Shown here: positions 26,870 to 36,973 of the stretch, piece by piece
Position numbering within the stretch: position 1 is the stretch's first letter
How the letters are laid out: the number at the start of each line of letters is the position of its first letter
From: Rheinheimera sp.
GTDB lineage: Bacteria; Pseudomonadota; Gammaproteobacteria; Enterobacterales; Alteromonadaceae
Assembly: GCA_003482455.1 (NCBI GenBank)
Contig: DMYW01000055.1
Location: 35,498-99,497, forward strand
DNA length: 64,000 nucleotides
Reading direction: 5' to 3'
Position numbers and translations under genes: made by a program
The notes under the pieces: generated by a model
Database searches by the model: none
What the model was told of the DNA's origin: nothing
Seen by the model: only the letters and a program-made list of their open reading frames with translations

Positions 26870-27835
26870 TTACCACCAGCGTTTCCATTTAAAACCAAGC
26901 ATCATGCCAAGCGCTAAAATGGCCATACCGGCCAGCGTATAAAAATAGCCGTCACTCCAATGGAGTTCTGGCATGTTATCGAAGTTCATGCCATACACCC
27001 CGACGATGAAGGTCAGCGGGATAAACACGGAAGACACCATAGTGAGTAGCTTCATCCGTTCGTTGATTTGATGCGACGAGGTCGACATATAACCGCTGAC
27101 CAGATCGCCAAGTTGGTCGTAATACATTTGAGTCATCGAATGCAGGCGTTCGAATTTTTCATAAAAATCACGCAGTTCCACGCTTTGAAATTGTGAGGTA
27201 AACGCATGATCAGATTCGGTGGTCAGCATGTCGGCAAACATTTCTTTTTGATAGGCGAGGTTACGATCGAGTTTTCGAAACACTGAACGATAGCGCATGA
27301 TCTGCGACATCTTATGATCATCGCCTTGGGTGAGCATCCGATCTTCGAGATCACCCAGCTCATCCTCAAAGCCGATAAGCTTTTCCAAATAGCTGGCGGA
27401 CACGGCATGAATGTATTGTTTGACCCATTCTTTAATCGGACTGACGGGTTTGTGCACGTCAAAGTCCGGCAACATGCAGTGCGCCTCTTCGTCGGGAAGC
27501 TGTCGCTTGTACAACAACACCTGACGAGAAAACAACAAACTAAGCTGCGCATGGCCTTGATAATTATGGAAATCTTTCCCGGCAAATGCTCGAAGTAACA
27601 ACAGGGTATACCCATCAAATGACTCAAGTTTGGGCGGATGTCGTTCACGCAAATAGTCATCGGCGATCACGGGGTGAATTTTAAAGAGGGTGAGCACTTG
27701 TTGTTGCTCGTGGTAACTGGCGTGCGTTAGGTCAATCCACAGCTTTTGGTCGCCGTGCAATGGTAACTTTAACATCGACAGATCGCCGGTTTGCCATCCA
27801 GCCAATTCGGGCTGGTACAAGTGCAATAAAATCAT
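26870..27835 (-). CDS. CorA/ZntB family divalent cation transporter
   Basis: A 321-residue 2-TM-GxN protein: long helical cytoplasmic domain, then TM1 ending in the motif YGMNF and a short MPEL loop, then TM2 and a basic tail (KWKRWW). CorA members carry Mg2+ or Co2+, ZntB members Zn2+; the sequence does not decide between them. ATG 27835 is preceded by GGTGGG about 6 nt upstream; a start at 27850 is weaker. Lies between mgtE and the DUF885 gene on the same strand. Confidence 0.9.
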   Translation of the reverse strand: MILLHLYQPELAGWQTGDLSMLKLPLHGDQKLWIDLTHASYHEQQQVLTLFKIHPVIADDYLRERHPPKLESFDGYTLLLLRAFAGKDFHNYQGHAQLSLLFSRQVLLYKRQLPDEEAHCMLPDFDVHKPVSPIKEWVKQYIHAVSASYLEKLIGFEDELGDLEDRMLTQGDDHKMSQIMRYRSVFRKLDRNLAYQKEMFADMLTTESDHAFTSQFQSVELRDFYEKFERLHSMTQMYYDQLGDLVSGYMSTSSHQINERMKLLTMVSSVFIPLTFIVGVYGMNFDNMPELHWSDGYFYTLAGMAILALGMMLGFKWKRWW

Positions 27836-27885
27836 ACAAATCCCACCCAATCAGGGGCGGCGAACCGCCCCGCGTGCAGTGCAGA

Positions 27886-29736
27886 TTAGGCCTGGGTGGC
27901 CTTTTTATCCGCAATATATTGATCAACCAGTTGTTCTAATACGTCCAATGGCACAGCACCATTTTTTAGCACTACATCATGGTAATCGCGGATATCGAAT
28001 TTGTCGCCAAGCGCCGTTTTCGCTTTATCACGCAGTTGCACCAGTTTAATCATGCCAATTTTGTAGGCGGTCGCTTGTGATGGCATCACGATATAACGCT
28101 CGATCGCGTTCACCGCTTCGGTAGGCGCGTTTGGCGTGTTATCGACCAAATATTGGATCGCTTGTTCACGTGTCCATTTCTTCGCATGAATGCCGGTATC
28201 AACCACTAAGCGACAGGCCCGCCAAAGTTCCATCGCGAGGCGACCAAAATCGGCATAATCGTTTTGGTACAGGCCCATTTCTTTCGGCAGCAGTTCAGTG
28301 TACAAACCCCAGCCTTCCACGTACGCGGTGTAGCCACCGAACTTGCGGAATTTCGGAACATTTTCAAGCTCTTGCGCTATAGCGATTTGCATGTGATGCC
28401 CCGGGATGCCCTCGTGATAGGCCAGCGCTTCCATCATGTAATTCGGCATGTCTTTCATGTTATGCAGGTTGGCGTAATAAGTGCCAGGGCGTTTGCCATC
28501 CATGGATGGCGCTTCGTAAAAGGCTTTGCCGGCTGAGTTTTCACGAAACGGTTCGACTGCTTTGACAATCAAATCCGCTTTCGGTTTGATATGGAACAGT
28601 TCATCCAAGCGGCCTTTCATGGTGTTGATGATATCGGTCGCTTTCGCTAAATACGCTGCTTTGCCTTCGGCTGTGTCTGGATAGTAGAACTGGCTGTCTT
28701 CGCGCATATAGGCGAAAAAGGCTTTTAAATCACCTTTAAAGCCAGTCTTTTTCATAATGGCTTGCATTTCGCCATGGATGCGGGCGACTTCCGACAAGCC
28801 CAGTTGATGGATCTCGTCTGCAGTCATCGAGGTTGTGGTAGTGCGGGCGAGCGCATTGTTATAAAACGCCTCGCCATTTTTAAACCGCCAGACGCCGTCA
28901 TCAGTGCCAGCACGTTGATGTTGTGCTTCAAGGTAATTGATCAGGCCTTCATAAGCGGGTTTGACGCTAGACGTCAGCGCGATTTGTGCTTCTTTGACCA
29001 GCATGGCTTTGGTTTGGTCATCGAGCTTTAACGCGTTCACTTTGGTTTTAAAGTCTTCCAACAAGGTGCTGTCTTTGCCATCGCTAAAAGGCGCGCCTGT
29101 GATGATGTTTTTGCTGGCTTCGATCGCCAATGGGTAAACAAATTTCGGTGGCATAATCCCCAGCTTTTCGCGGGCATCCAGCTGGACTTTTAACTGCTCA
29201 AACAGCTGCACAATGCCATTTAACCGGGCAATATAGGCTTTGGCGTCACTTTCGTTGTCAATCAAATGCTGGTTGATCAGAAGCGAAGGCACCATCGAAT
29301 GCCAACCGTACATTTGATTGATTGGATAGTTGTATAAACGCCATTGGTCGTCGGCGATTTTGTCTTGCAGTTGTTGCTTAAACAGTTGATAACTAAGCGA
29401 TGTTTGCGCATCTAGTTTACTGACGTCTAAGTCTTTTAAGCCTTCGAGTTGCGCTTTGGCCAGCGCTAGCTCTTTTTCAGCTTGTCCGTCGGTCAGTTGA
29501 TCCCACTTGTCATAATCTTGTTTGATGCCGAGTTGCGTCAATCCCATCGGGCTTAAGGCCACCACGTCCATAAAGGCTTTTTCGAAATACGCGTTCGCTT
29601 TGTCGTTTTCGTTAACGCTTGCGGTCGCTGCGGCTGGGGTTGTCGCCGTTGGCGCGTTTGCAGGCTCAGGCGAACAGGCTGTCAGCAACGAGCATGCGAT
29701 CGCAACCGCGAGCATTGAACGTGGGGTGGTCAGCAT
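27886..29736 (-). CDS. DUF885 family lipoprotein (putative zinc peptidase)
   Basis: A 616-residue lipoprotein: signal with lipobox LLTAC (Cys about residue 21), then an Ala/Thr-rich linker and the DUF885 domain. The likely metal site is HEGIPGHHMQ, an HExxH-like arrangement with an extra histidine, followed by EGWGLY. Family members are thought to be membrane-bound dipeptidase-like metalloproteases, but substrates are unknown. It follows hemW by 14 bp and is probably the last gene of the yggS-to-hemW operon. Confidence 0.88.
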   Translation of the reverse strand: MLTTPRSMLAVAIACSLLTACSPEPANAPTATTPAAATASVNENDKANAYFEKAFMDVVALSPMGLTQLGIKQDYDKWDQLTDGQAEKELALAKAQLEGLKDLDVSKLDAQTSLSYQLFKQQLQDKIADDQWRLYNYPINQMYGWHSMVPSLLINQHLIDNESDAKAYIARLNGIVQLFEQLKVQLDAREKLGIMPPKFVYPLAIEASKNIITGAPFSDGKDSTLLEDFKTKVNALKLDDQTKAMLVKEAQIALTSSVKPAYEGLINYLEAQHQRAGTDDGVWRFKNGEAFYNNALARTTTTSMTADEIHQLGLSEVARIHGEMQAIMKKTGFKGDLKAFFAYMREDSQFYYPDTAEGKAAYLAKATDIINTMKGRLDELFHIKPKADLIVKAVEPFRENSAGKAFYEAPSMDGKRPGTYYANLHNMKDMPNYMMEALAYHEGIPGHHMQIAIAQELENVPKFRKFGGYTAYVEGWGLYTELLPKEMGLYQNDYADFGRLAMELWRACRLVVDTGIHAKKWTREQAIQYLVDNTPNAPTEAVNAIERYIVMPSQATAYKIGMIKLVQLRDKAKTALGDKFDIRDYHDVVLKNGAVPLDVLEQLVDQYIADKKATQA

Positions 29737-29750
29737 AAAGTAGTCCTTTT

Positions 29751-30914
29751 TTATAAGAATAATTGAAGCAATTCATTAAGATAGCGCACACCTTTGGCGG
29801 TGATTTGCCAGTCGGTTTCGCTATCGATTATTAACTCAAGTGCGGCGGCCTTGGCAAGGATTGGCGCGACGGTTTCGACCGGCAACCCGGTATAGGCGCT
29901 AAACTCGACTTTGGGGCAAGGCTCGAGCAGTCGGAACCGATTCATAAAGAATTCAAATGGCAAATCATCAAGAGCGATAGTAGTGCAGTCATCTAGATAC
30001 GGCTTGGTTAAATCCATATAGCCTTTGGGGTGTTTTACTTTGACAGTACGAACCACCTGGTTTTGCGTCGGCAGTGTTACTTTGCCATGGGCGCCACAAC
30101 CAATGCCTAAATAGTCGCCAAAACGCCAATAATTGAGGTTATGCCGGCACTGAAAACCGGGTTTGGCATAGGCAGAGGTTTCATACTGTTGATAACCCGC
30201 AGCCGTGAGTAGTGCATGCCCATGTTCTTGAATGTCCCACAACAAATCATCTTCCGGCAGCACCGGCGGTTTCGAGGCAAAGGCGGTGTTGGGTTCGATG
30301 GTCAGCTGATACCAAGACAAGTGCGGCGGCGCTAGATCGATGGCTTGTTGCAAGTCGGCCATTGCAGCCGCAATAGTTTGTTGCGGCAGACCATGCATCA
30401 AGTCTAAGTTAAAGCTTTGCAGTTTACCTTGGCGTAACTGCTGTGCCAGCTTTGCGGCTTGGCAGGCTTCATCTTGACCATGGATACGGCCAAGTGCTTT
30501 GAGTTGCTCTGCTTGAAAACTTTGCACGCCAATCGAAAAACGTGTCACCCCGGCATCGACATAACCAGCAAAACGCGCAGCTTCGACTGTGCCAGGGTTG
30601 GCTTCCATAGTGATTTCGATATCCGCAGCAAATGGAATGCGGGACTGAATGCCGTGCAGCAAGGTTTGAATACTTTCGGCACTAAACAGGCTCGGGGTGC
30701 CGCCACCGATAAAGATACTGTGCAGTGGCCGTCCTTGTACGTAGGGCAGGTCCTGATCAAGGTCGTCCAACAGGTGACTAACGTATGCTTGTTCTGGCAG
30801 ATCAGACTTCAAGCCATGCGAGTTAAAATCGCAATATGGGCATTTTTGCACGCACCAAGGAATATGCACGTACAACGACAGCGGCGGTAATTGTTGCGGC
30901 GTGTTCAACTTCAA
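29751..30914 (-). CDS. hemW: Radical SAM haem chaperone HemW
   Basis: HemW is a radical SAM protein that binds haem and delivers it to respiratory enzymes; it was long misnamed oxygen-independent coproporphyrinogen oxidase. The 387-residue product has the cluster motif CVQKCPYC (Cys21, Cys25, Cys28) after YVHIPWC, and the segment IFIGGGTPS. Its ATG overlaps the rdgB stop (ATGA). The order rdgB-hemW is conserved in E. coli. Confidence 0.95.
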   Translation of the reverse strand: MKLNTPQQLPPLSLYVHIPWCVQKCPYCDFNSHGLKSDLPEQAYVSHLLDDLDQDLPYVQGRPLHSIFIGGGTPSLFSAESIQTLLHGIQSRIPFAADIEITMEANPGTVEAARFAGYVDAGVTRFSIGVQSFQAEQLKALGRIHGQDEACQAAKLAQQLRQGKLQSFNLDLMHGLPQQTIAAAMADLQQAIDLAPPHLSWYQLTIEPNTAFASKPPVLPEDDLLWDIQEHGHALLTAAGYQQYETSAYAKPGFQCRHNLNYWRFGDYLGIGCGAHGKVTLPTQNQVVRTVKVKHPKGYMDLTKPYLDDCTTIALDDLPFEFFMNRFRLLEPCPKVEFSAYTGLPVETVAPILAKAAALELIIDSETDWQITAKGVRYLNELLQLFL

Positions 30915-31516
30915 AGCGATCCAACCTGCGCCCGCAATTGTGCCGCCAATTGCTGCAAAGCTTTACCACGATGACTGATCGCGGCTTTTTGTTCTTTTGT
31001 TAACTGCGCGGCAGTTTGACCAAGCGCCGGCACGAAAAACACTGGGTCATAACCAAAACCACCATCGCCTTGAGCGCTGTTGCTGATTTCACCGTGCCAA
31101 ATACCATGGGCAATCAATGGTGTTGGGTCATTGGCATGGCGCACGAACGCCAGCACACAATGAAATTGGGCGGTGCGCGAAGGGGCTGCAACCTCCGCCA
31201 GATTTTGCAGCAACAGTTCGATATTCGCCTGATCGTTGCCGTGTACGCCTGCATATCGTGCCGAATAGATGCCAGGTGCGCCGCCAAGGGCATCGACGGC
31301 CAGACCTGAATCATCAGCCAGTGCTGGCAAACCAGTCAGTGCCGCCGCATGGCGCGCTTTTAAAATGGCATTTTCGATAAAGCTCAAGCCTGTTTCGTCC
31401 GCGTCAGGCACTTGCAGCTGCGTTTGCGGGATCACTTCAAAGCCCAATGGCAGCAACAAGTTTGCGAGTTCGGTGACTTTGCCTTTGTTACCAGTGGCTA
31501 GGACTAATTTTTTCAC
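30911..31516 (-). CDS. rdgB: dITP/XTP pyrophosphatase RdgB
   Basis: RdgB hydrolyses ITP, dITP and XTP to clean the nucleotide pool. The product (201 aa) starts at GTG 31516 and reads [20 protein letters not shown], matching the family N-terminus; the TTG at 31546 would lie inside the upstream gene. Further motifs are [35 protein letters not shown]-like [11 protein letters not shown], and SHRGKAL. It lies 4 bp after the DUF4426 gene. Confidence 0.95.
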   Translation of the reverse strand: MKKLVLATGNKGKVTELANLLLPLGFEVIPQTQLQVPDADETGLSFIENAILKARHAAALTGLPALADDSGLAVDALGGAPGIYSARYAGVHGNDQANIELLLQNLAEVAAPSRTAQFHCVLAFVRHANDPTPLIAHGIWHGEISNSAQGDGGFGYDPVFFVPALGQTAAQLTKEQKAAISHRGKALQQLAAQLRAQVGSL

Positions 31517-31520
31517 GAGA

Positions 31521-31952
31521 TTATTCCGGGTAAACGTCTTGTTCAAATTTCAACACTTGTTCTGTGTTGCCTTGCCGTACGCGTACCGTAATACGCATTT
31601 TTTGCTCAGAGCGGGCTTCGATGCCGGTAATGTAATACCGAGCGTCCCCTTCGCTGATTTCACGAAATGTCAGTGTTTGCTGCTGACCAGCTAAATTAAC
31701 TGCTTCGCCTGAAATTTCAACGGCTTGTGCCTTTTGGGACTGATGGTCTAATACCGAAATGTTCAAAAATTGGTAGTTTCTGCTGCGTGCTAATTGATAT
31801 TGCTTAGCAATGTCAGTTTCGAGCATGGTTGTTGGCAGCACAATGTAATGCACATCCCAATTGCCAAGTTGTTGCATTTGCTCGGCTTTAGCCTGAGAGT
31901 TCAAGCCAAAAACCAGACAGGCGATCATCGACGCTTTAACAAATAGACGCAT
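31521..31952 (-). CDS. DUF4426 periplasmic protein
   Basis: A 143-residue protein with a signal peptide ([20 protein letters not shown], cleavage after AKA) and the DUF4426 core: [30 protein letters not shown] and [18 protein letters not shown]. Function unknown; the family sits in this operon in many Alteromonadales and Pseudomonas relatives. ATG 31952 has GGAG 7 nt upstream. Confidence 0.88.
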   Translation of the reverse strand: MRLFVKASMIACLVFGLNSQAKAEQMQQLGNWDVHYIVLPTTMLETDIAKQYQLARSRNYQFLNISVLDHQSQKAQAVEISGEAVNLAGQQQTLTFREISEGDARYYITGIEARSEQKMRITVRVRQGNTEQVLKFEQDVYPE

Positions 31953-32045
31953 ATAAGACTCCAAAGCAGCCAATGCTGCAAAGCACAGCGGTGCATTGAT
32001 TTTTGATGCCATCAGTGACTGTGATGGTTATCGTGCAACTCGAGT

Positions 32046-32351
32046 TTATTCCGGATACTGCAAGCCAATAGCTACCAGACTTACAGGTAATTGTTTCGGC
32101 TGTTGGATCCGTAAAGTTTTTTGCCGGCTCAGATCGCCGCGAACCAACACCACCGACGCTTTGGTCACATCAAACCAACCCGCTAACAGCTTAATGATGT
32201 AGGCGTTGGCTTTGCCATCCACTGGCGGTGCTGTGATGGCTAATTTCACCGCGTCACCGTGCAAACCGACAAATTGGTCGCGGCTGGCTTTGGGTTGCAC
32301 ATGCAACGATAACTCTAAATCGTGGCCAAGCCAGCGCCATGCCGCCATCAT
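32046..32351 (-). CDS. yggU: YggU family protein (DUF167)
   Basis: A 101-residue protein with the family core LSLHVQPKASRDQFVG, LAITAPPVDGKANAYIIKLLA and VLVRGDLSRQKTLRI. Structure of the family is known but the function is not. It follows yggT by 11 bp, as in E. coli. Confidence 0.93.
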   Translation of the reverse strand: MMAAWRWLGHDLELSLHVQPKASRDQFVGLHGDAVKLAITAPPVDGKANAYIIKLLAGWFDVTKASVVLVRGDLSRQKTLRIQQPKQLPVSLVAIGLQYPE

Positions 32352-32362
32352 GCAACTCGTAC

Positions 32363-32905
32363 TTACAGCGCGACTGGTAGAAAACCAGACAACAAGATTT
32401 TGAAGAACTGCAAGCCGATCAAAAACACCATCACGGATAAATCGACAGGCCCCAGCGCTGGTAATACCTTACGGATCGGTGCCAGCAAAGGTTCAGTCAA
32501 TTGCCGCATCAGGTACTCAACCGGTGAACGGCCTTGGCTAAACCAGCTCAATAATGCGGTTAGCAACATTAAATAAAACATTAAATCCAGCACTTCAAAA
32601 ATCAAAGTACTAAAGGCTGTAACGAAAATGGCCATCAAAGGCAAATAGCCGGTTTTGATAAAAAACACAGTCGCCATGTAAAGCGCCGACACTAACAAGG
32701 CCAATACAATGCTGGCGGTATCGAGACGTCCAATACTTGGTAGCACACGACGAAGCGGGATCAATACAGGATTGGTTGCTTTCACCACCATCTGCGAGAT
32801 TGGGTTGTAAAAATCGGCACGAACCGTTTGTAACCAAAAGCGCAAAATGACCAACATCAAATAGATTTTAAAAACTGTACTGACCAGAAAAACCATTGCT
32901 TCCAT
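32363..32905 (-). CDS. yggT: YggT family membrane protein
   Basis: A 180-residue inner-membrane protein made of two YggT repeats, each with hydrophobic helices and a conserved segment: NPISQMVVKATNPVLIPLRRVLP in parts and LMRQLTEPLLAPIRKVLPALG. Members help maintain membrane or division-related functions; the role is not settled. I use ATG 32905 (MEAMVFLVST), aligned with relatives; ATG 32914 would add three residues. Confidence 0.93.
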   Translation of the reverse strand: MEAMVFLVSTVFKIYLMLVILRFWLQTVRADFYNPISQMVVKATNPVLIPLRRVLPSIGRLDTASIVLALLVSALYMATVFFIKTGYLPLMAIFVTAFSTLIFEVLDLMFYLMLLTALLSWFSQGRSPVEYLMRQLTEPLLAPIRKVLPALGPVDLSVMVFLIGLQFFKILLSGFLPVAL

Positions 32906-32923
32906 TGTCAACATCCTACGTCG

Positions 32924-33739
32924 TTACAAAGTTTTCGCCATTTCTTCGGCGCGGGCGATTGCCGCTAACATGGCATCTCGGACTAATTTTTCAAGGCCGC
33001 CCTCACGGAAGGTTTCGATGGCTTGGTGCGTGGTGCCGCCTTTACTGGTAACTTGGGCGCGCAATTCGGCAAACGGCACACTGGCATTGGCGGCCATAGT
33101 CGCAGCGCCAAGCGCAGTTTGGCTAACCATAGCTTTGGCACTTTCCGCATCAAAACCAAGTTCTTGTGCTACTTGTTGCATCGCTTGCATAAAGTAGAAG
33201 AAATAAGCGGGGGCTGAGCCTGTGACTGCGATCACATGGTTGATCTGTGCTTCCTGTTCTAACCAAACTGTGCTGCCGACGCTGGCAAACATGGCATCAA
33301 CAAAGGATTTTTCGTAATTAGAACAACGACTAGAGAAAATACCTGTCACTCCTAAACCCACCAAGGACGGCGTGTTTGGCATGGTGCGGATTAATCGCAC
33401 CGGCCCTAGCCATTGCTCGTATCGTTCAACCGGTAAGCCCGCTGCTACAGTTACAAACAACTTTTCATGAATTTCGGGTGCGCCTGCGATTAAGGCGCTA
33501 CAGACATCTGCCATCATTTGCGGTTTGACCGCGAGCACTATCACATCCGCTTTTTGTACAGCCAGGATATTGTCTTGGGTGACTTCAATGCCAAAGTCTG
33601 CTTTTAAAGCGTCTAACTTGGGAGTGGAAGGATTCGCTGCGATGATGTTTTCGGCTGGGTAACCGTTTTTTACCATGCCGCCGATAATGCATCGCGCCAT
33701 ATTGCCGGCGCCGATAAAGGCTACTGTATTGTCATTCAT
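32924..33739 (-). CDS. proC: Pyrroline-5-carboxylate reductase
   Basis: ProC performs the last step of proline synthesis with NAD(P)H. The 271-residue product has the Rossmann start VAFIGAGNMARCIIGGM and the C-terminal signature in VTSKGGTTHQAIETFREGGL. Two ATG codons are close (33745 and 33739); I list the second, with GGAA at suitable distance. The start region overlaps the yggS stop (33732-33734). Placed between yggS and yggT as in many gammaproteobacteria. Confidence 0.95.
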   Translation of the reverse strand: MNDNTVAFIGAGNMARCIIGGMVKNGYPAENIIAANPSTPKLDALKADFGIEVTQDNILAVQKADVIVLAVKPQMMADVCSALIAGAPEIHEKLFVTVAAGLPVERYEQWLGPVRLIRTMPNTPSLVGLGVTGIFSSRCSNYEKSFVDAMFASVGSTVWLEQEAQINHVIAVTGSAPAYFFYFMQAMQQVAQELGFDAESAKAMVSQTALGAATMAANASVPFAELRAQVTSKGGTTHQAIETFREGGLEKLVRDAMLAAIARAEEMAKTL

Positions 33740-34415
33740 GTGCATAATTCCGCGCGCCGAAAATGGCTGTGCCCAATCTTATCATAGTTGCGCCAAATTC
33801 AACGGCTTGTTGCCAGTCATCTGACATTCCCATCGACAATTCCTGTGCGTTTGCATATTTTTGCTGCAGTTGCGTGCTTAGTTGCTGCATCTGAGCAAAG
33901 GCGTGGCTGTTATCCCCATCAATTGCTGGCGCGGGCACGGCCATCAAGCCGACAAGCTGCAAGTTGGGTAGCTGAGCGATCGCATCAGCAAGTGCCAAAG
34001 CGTCGCTCGGCGGGACGCCAGATTTGCTGTCTTCATCGGAGATATTGACCTGCACCAAGACTTGCAGAGGCGGCAAATCAGCAGGGCGCTGCGCGGACAA
34101 ACGCTCGGCGATTTTTAGGCGATCCACGCTATGAACAACCCTGGCAAAGCGCGCTATGTCACGTGTTTTGTTCGATTGAATGGGACCGATAAAGTGCCAG
34201 ACGATATCTGTTAAATGATTGAGCGCTTGTGCTTTGCCGACTAGCTCCTGCACATAGTTTTCGCCAAAGTGCCGTTGACCTGCGGCATACGCTTGTTCAA
34301 TGTCACTGCTGGGTTTGGTCTTACTGACAGCGATGAGTTTCACCGTCTGACTGGTCTTAAATTGTCCAAGCGCGCTCTGGGCGCTTGCAACGCGTTCTGC
34401 TATGGTGTTATGCAT
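33732..34415 (-). CDS. yggS: PLP homeostasis protein YggS (PLPBP)
   Basis: A 227-residue single-domain fold-type III PLP-binding protein. The PLP lysine is in LIAVSKTKP, and HFGENYVQEL, WHFIGPIQSNKTRD and MGMSDDW(Q) with GTAIFGAR are all present. It buffers pyridoxal phosphate and affects amino acid balance. First gene of the long operon that runs to hemW; divergent from pilT. Confidence 0.96.
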   Translation of the reverse strand: MHNTIAERVASAQSALGQFKTSQTVKLIAVSKTKPSSDIEQAYAAGQRHFGENYVQELVGKAQALNHLTDIVWHFIGPIQSNKTRDIARFARVVHSVDRLKIAERLSAQRPADLPPLQVLVQVNISDEDSKSGVPPSDALALADAIAQLPNLQLVGLMAVPAPAIDGDNSHAFAQMQQLSTQLQQKYANAQELSMGMSDDWQQAVEFGATMIRLGTAIFGARNYAHE

Positions 34416-34465
34416 GGAGGCCTGACTTACAAGGTTTTTTCTGTTTACACCGGAGTATGGATGTC

Positions 34466-35518
34466 ATGGATATTACTGAATTATTAGCATTTAGCGTACA
34501 ACACAAATCGTCGGATTTACACCTTTCAGCCGGTGTGCCGCCGTTAATCCGGGTCGACGGTGACGTTCGTCGCTTAAATATTCCACCGCTGACGCACAAA
34601 GATGTACACGCCCTCGTGTACGACATCATGAACGACAAACAGCGTAAAGAATACGAAGAAAAACTCGAATCGGACTTCTCGTTCGAAGTGCCTGGTCTTG
34701 CGCGCTTTCGTGTCAACGCCTTCGTGCAAAACCGTGGTGCTGCAGCGGTATTTCGTACCATTCCATCCGAAGTGTTAAGCCTCGATGATTTGGGTGCGCC
34801 AGATGTGTTTCGAACCATTGCCGAAAACCCGCGCGGCCTCGTGTTGGTGACAGGGCCGACCGGTTCTGGTAAGTCAACCACGCTGGCGGCTATGGTGGAT
34901 TACATTAACACGTCGCGCCATGACCACATTTTGACCATTGAAGACCCCATCGAATTCGTCCATTCCAACAAGCTGTCACTGATCAACCAACGGGAAGTGC
35001 ATCGCGATACGTTGAGCTTTAATAATGCGCTGCGCTCTGCGCTACGTGAAGACCCGGACGTGATTCTGGTCGGTGAATTACGGGATTTAGAAACCATTCG
35101 TTTGGCGATGACAGCTGCAGAAACGGGTCACTTAGTGTTTGGCACTTTGCACACCACATCGGCGCCAAAAACCATTGACCGGATCATCGACGTGTTCCCA
35201 GGCGAAGAAAAAGCCATGGTGCGCTCTATGTTGTCTGAATCCTTGCGCGCCGTTATTTCGCAGACGCTGCTGAAAAAAGTCGGTGGCGGTCGTGTCGCGG
35301 CGCATGAAATCATGGTGGGTTTGCCGGCGATCCGAAACTTAATCCGCGAAGATAAAATCGCACAGATGTATTCCATTATTCAAACCGGTGCCGCGCATGG
35401 TATGCAGACGATGGATCAATGTCTGCTGAACTTGGTGAACCGCGGCATCATCACCAAACAAGATGCGATGGCCAAAGCGCAAGATAAAAACGCCTTTGGG
35501 GCAATGGGACGGATCTAA
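34466..35518 (+). CDS. pilT: Type IV pilus retraction ATPase PilT
   Basis: PilT powers pilus retraction and twitching. The 350-residue product begins MDITELLAFSVQHKSSDLHLSAG, as in Pseudomonas, which fixes the start at ATG 34466 (GGAG 10 nt upstream) rather than upstream frames. Walker A GPTGSGKST, the Asp box, Walker B DPDVILVGELRDLET, His box GHLVFGTLHT and AIRNLIRE are present. It is followed after 5 bp by pilU. Confidence 0.96.
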   Translation: MDITELLAFSVQHKSSDLHLSAGVPPLIRVDGDVRRLNIPPLTHKDVHALVYDIMNDKQRKEYEEKLESDFSFEVPGLARFRVNAFVQNRGAAAVFRTIPSEVLSLDDLGAPDVFRTIAENPRGLVLVTGPTGSGKSTTLAAMVDYINTSRHDHILTIEDPIEFVHSNKLSLINQREVHRDTLSFNNALRSALREDPDVILVGELRDLETIRLAMTAAETGHLVFGTLHTTSAPKTIDRIIDVFPGEEKAMVRSMLSESLRAVISQTLLKKVGGGRVAAHEIMVGLPAIRNLIREDKIAQMYSIIQTGAAHGMQTMDQCLLNLVNRGIITKQDAMAKAQDKNAFGAMGRI

Positions 35519-35523
35519 GCAGC

Positions 35524-36648
35524 ATGAAAGACTTAGTCAGTTATTTAAAAGTCATGGTCGAAAAAAACGCCTCGGACATGTTTGTCACGGCGAATTTGCC
35601 AGTTTCGGCGAAGATTAACGGTGAATTGCAGCCAATCGATGAGCTACCCATCGATGCGGACATGTCGCTGAAGTTGGTCTTGTCGTGCATGACGGAAAAA
35701 CAGCAGACCGAATACACGACTCACAAAGAATGTAACTTCGCCATTGCCAACGAAGCGGGCCGTTTCCGGGTTTCGGCGTTTTTCCAACGTGACCAAGCCG
35801 GGATGGTGGTGCGGCGGATCGTTACAAAAATCCCTGATGTTGACAGTTTAGGCATTCCGCCGGTACTGAAAGAACTGATTATGTCAAAACGGGGCTTGTT
35901 ACTGTTTGTTGGTGGTACTGGTACCGGTAAATCGACGTCGTTAGCGGCGTTAATTGGCTATCGCAATCGCAACTCCCGCGGGCACATTTTAACCATTGAA
36001 GATCCGATCGAATTTGTGCATGAGCACGGCAAAAGTTTGATCACCCAGCGGGAAGTTGGTATTGACACTGAATCGTTTGATGCCGCGCTCAAAAGCTCAT
36101 TGCGGCAGGCGCCGGATGTCATATTGATCGGTGAGATCCGCAGTCAAGAAACTATGGAATACGCGCTTAGTTTCGCCGAAACCGGTCACCTGTGTATCGC
36201 AACGCTGCATGCCAACAACGCAAACCAAGCGATTGACCGGATCATGCATTTAGTGCCCAAAGAAAAACACGGCAAATTGATGTTTGATTTAGCGCTGAAT
36301 TTACGCGGCATCGTGGCGCAACAACTGGTTGCCACTGCGGACGGTTCACGGCGAATGGCAGCAATTGAAGTGCTGATTAACTCGCCGTTAGTGGCTGATT
36401 TAATCAAACGCGGCCAAGTTGACGAAATTAAAGCGGTTATGGCGAAATCACGGGAACTTGGTATGCAAACGTTTGACCAAGCCCTGTATGACTTGTATCA
36501 ACGGAATCAAATCAGCTACGCCGATGCGTTGCACCACGCCGATTCGCCAAACGATTTACGTTTGATGATCAAGCTGCGTAACAATGAAGCGGCTGGAGCA
36601 GGCTTCCTCGCCAACGTGACCGTCGATGGTTTGGAACCGAAAGAATAA
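35524..36648 (+). CDS. pilU: PilT-dependent retraction ATPase PilU
   Basis: PilU (374 aa) is the PilT paralogue that assists retraction under load. It has Walker A GGTGTGKST, Walker B DVILIGEIRSQETM, GHLCIATLHANNANQAIDRI and a C-terminal extension past the AIRNL-like region. Cotranscribed with pilT (5-bp gap); a strong terminator ends the pair. Confidence 0.95.
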   Translation: MKDLVSYLKVMVEKNASDMFVTANLPVSAKINGELQPIDELPIDADMSLKLVLSCMTEKQQTEYTTHKECNFAIANEAGRFRVSAFFQRDQAGMVVRRIVTKIPDVDSLGIPPVLKELIMSKRGLLLFVGGTGTGKSTSLAALIGYRNRNSRGHILTIEDPIEFVHEHGKSLITQREVGIDTESFDAALKSSLRQAPDVILIGEIRSQETMEYALSFAETGHLCIATLHANNANQAIDRIMHLVPKEKHGKLMFDLALNLRGIVAQQLVATADGSRRMAAIEVLINSPLVADLIKRGQVDEIKAVMAKSRELGMQTFDQALYDLYQRNQISYADALHHADSPNDLRLMIKLRNNEAAGAGFLANVTVDGLEPKE

Positions 36649-36678
36649 TGGCTGGTCCCGCCAAGTTGTCATCGCTCG

Positions 36679-36709
36679 AAAAAAAAGCTGCATCATGCAG
36701 CTTTTTTTA
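36679..36709. terminator. Bidirectional terminator after pilTU
   Basis: A 13-bp near-perfect palindrome with a three-base loop (arms 36680-36692 and 36696-36708), seven A on one side and seven T on the other. Serves pilU on the plus strand and the DUF1653 end of the rsmE operon on the minus strand. Confidence 0.9.
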
Positions 36710-36739
36710 TCGGTGTTGTCCCATCAGCCTATCCAGCAG

Positions 36740-36973
36740 CTATCGCGGATCTGTATCACCGAGGTAAGCAAACCGTGGTCGCTGTTGTCCGGCGATCTCG
36801 ACTATTTCGGTAAACATGCTGACTGGGCGCACCCACAATCCAAATTCGCCATACAAGGCCCGATAAACCACCAGTTGCTCTGCCGTTTCACTGTGTTGGG
36901 CGATGCCAAGCACTTGATAGTATGGCCCTTTGTAGTGCTGATAAAAGCCCGTTTTAACTTGGGTTGTTGTCAA
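36740..36973 (-). CDS. DUF1653 domain protein
   Basis: A 77-residue protein nearly all DUF1653: [19 protein letters not shown], then [19 protein letters not shown]. Function unknown. Its start overlaps the yqgF stop by 20 bp, making it the last gene of rsmE-gshB-yqgE-yqgF. Confidence 0.88.
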   Translation of the reverse strand: MTTTQVKTGFYQHYKGPYYQVLGIAQHSETAEQLVVYRALYGEFGLWVRPVSMFTEIVEIAGQQRPRFAYLGDTDPR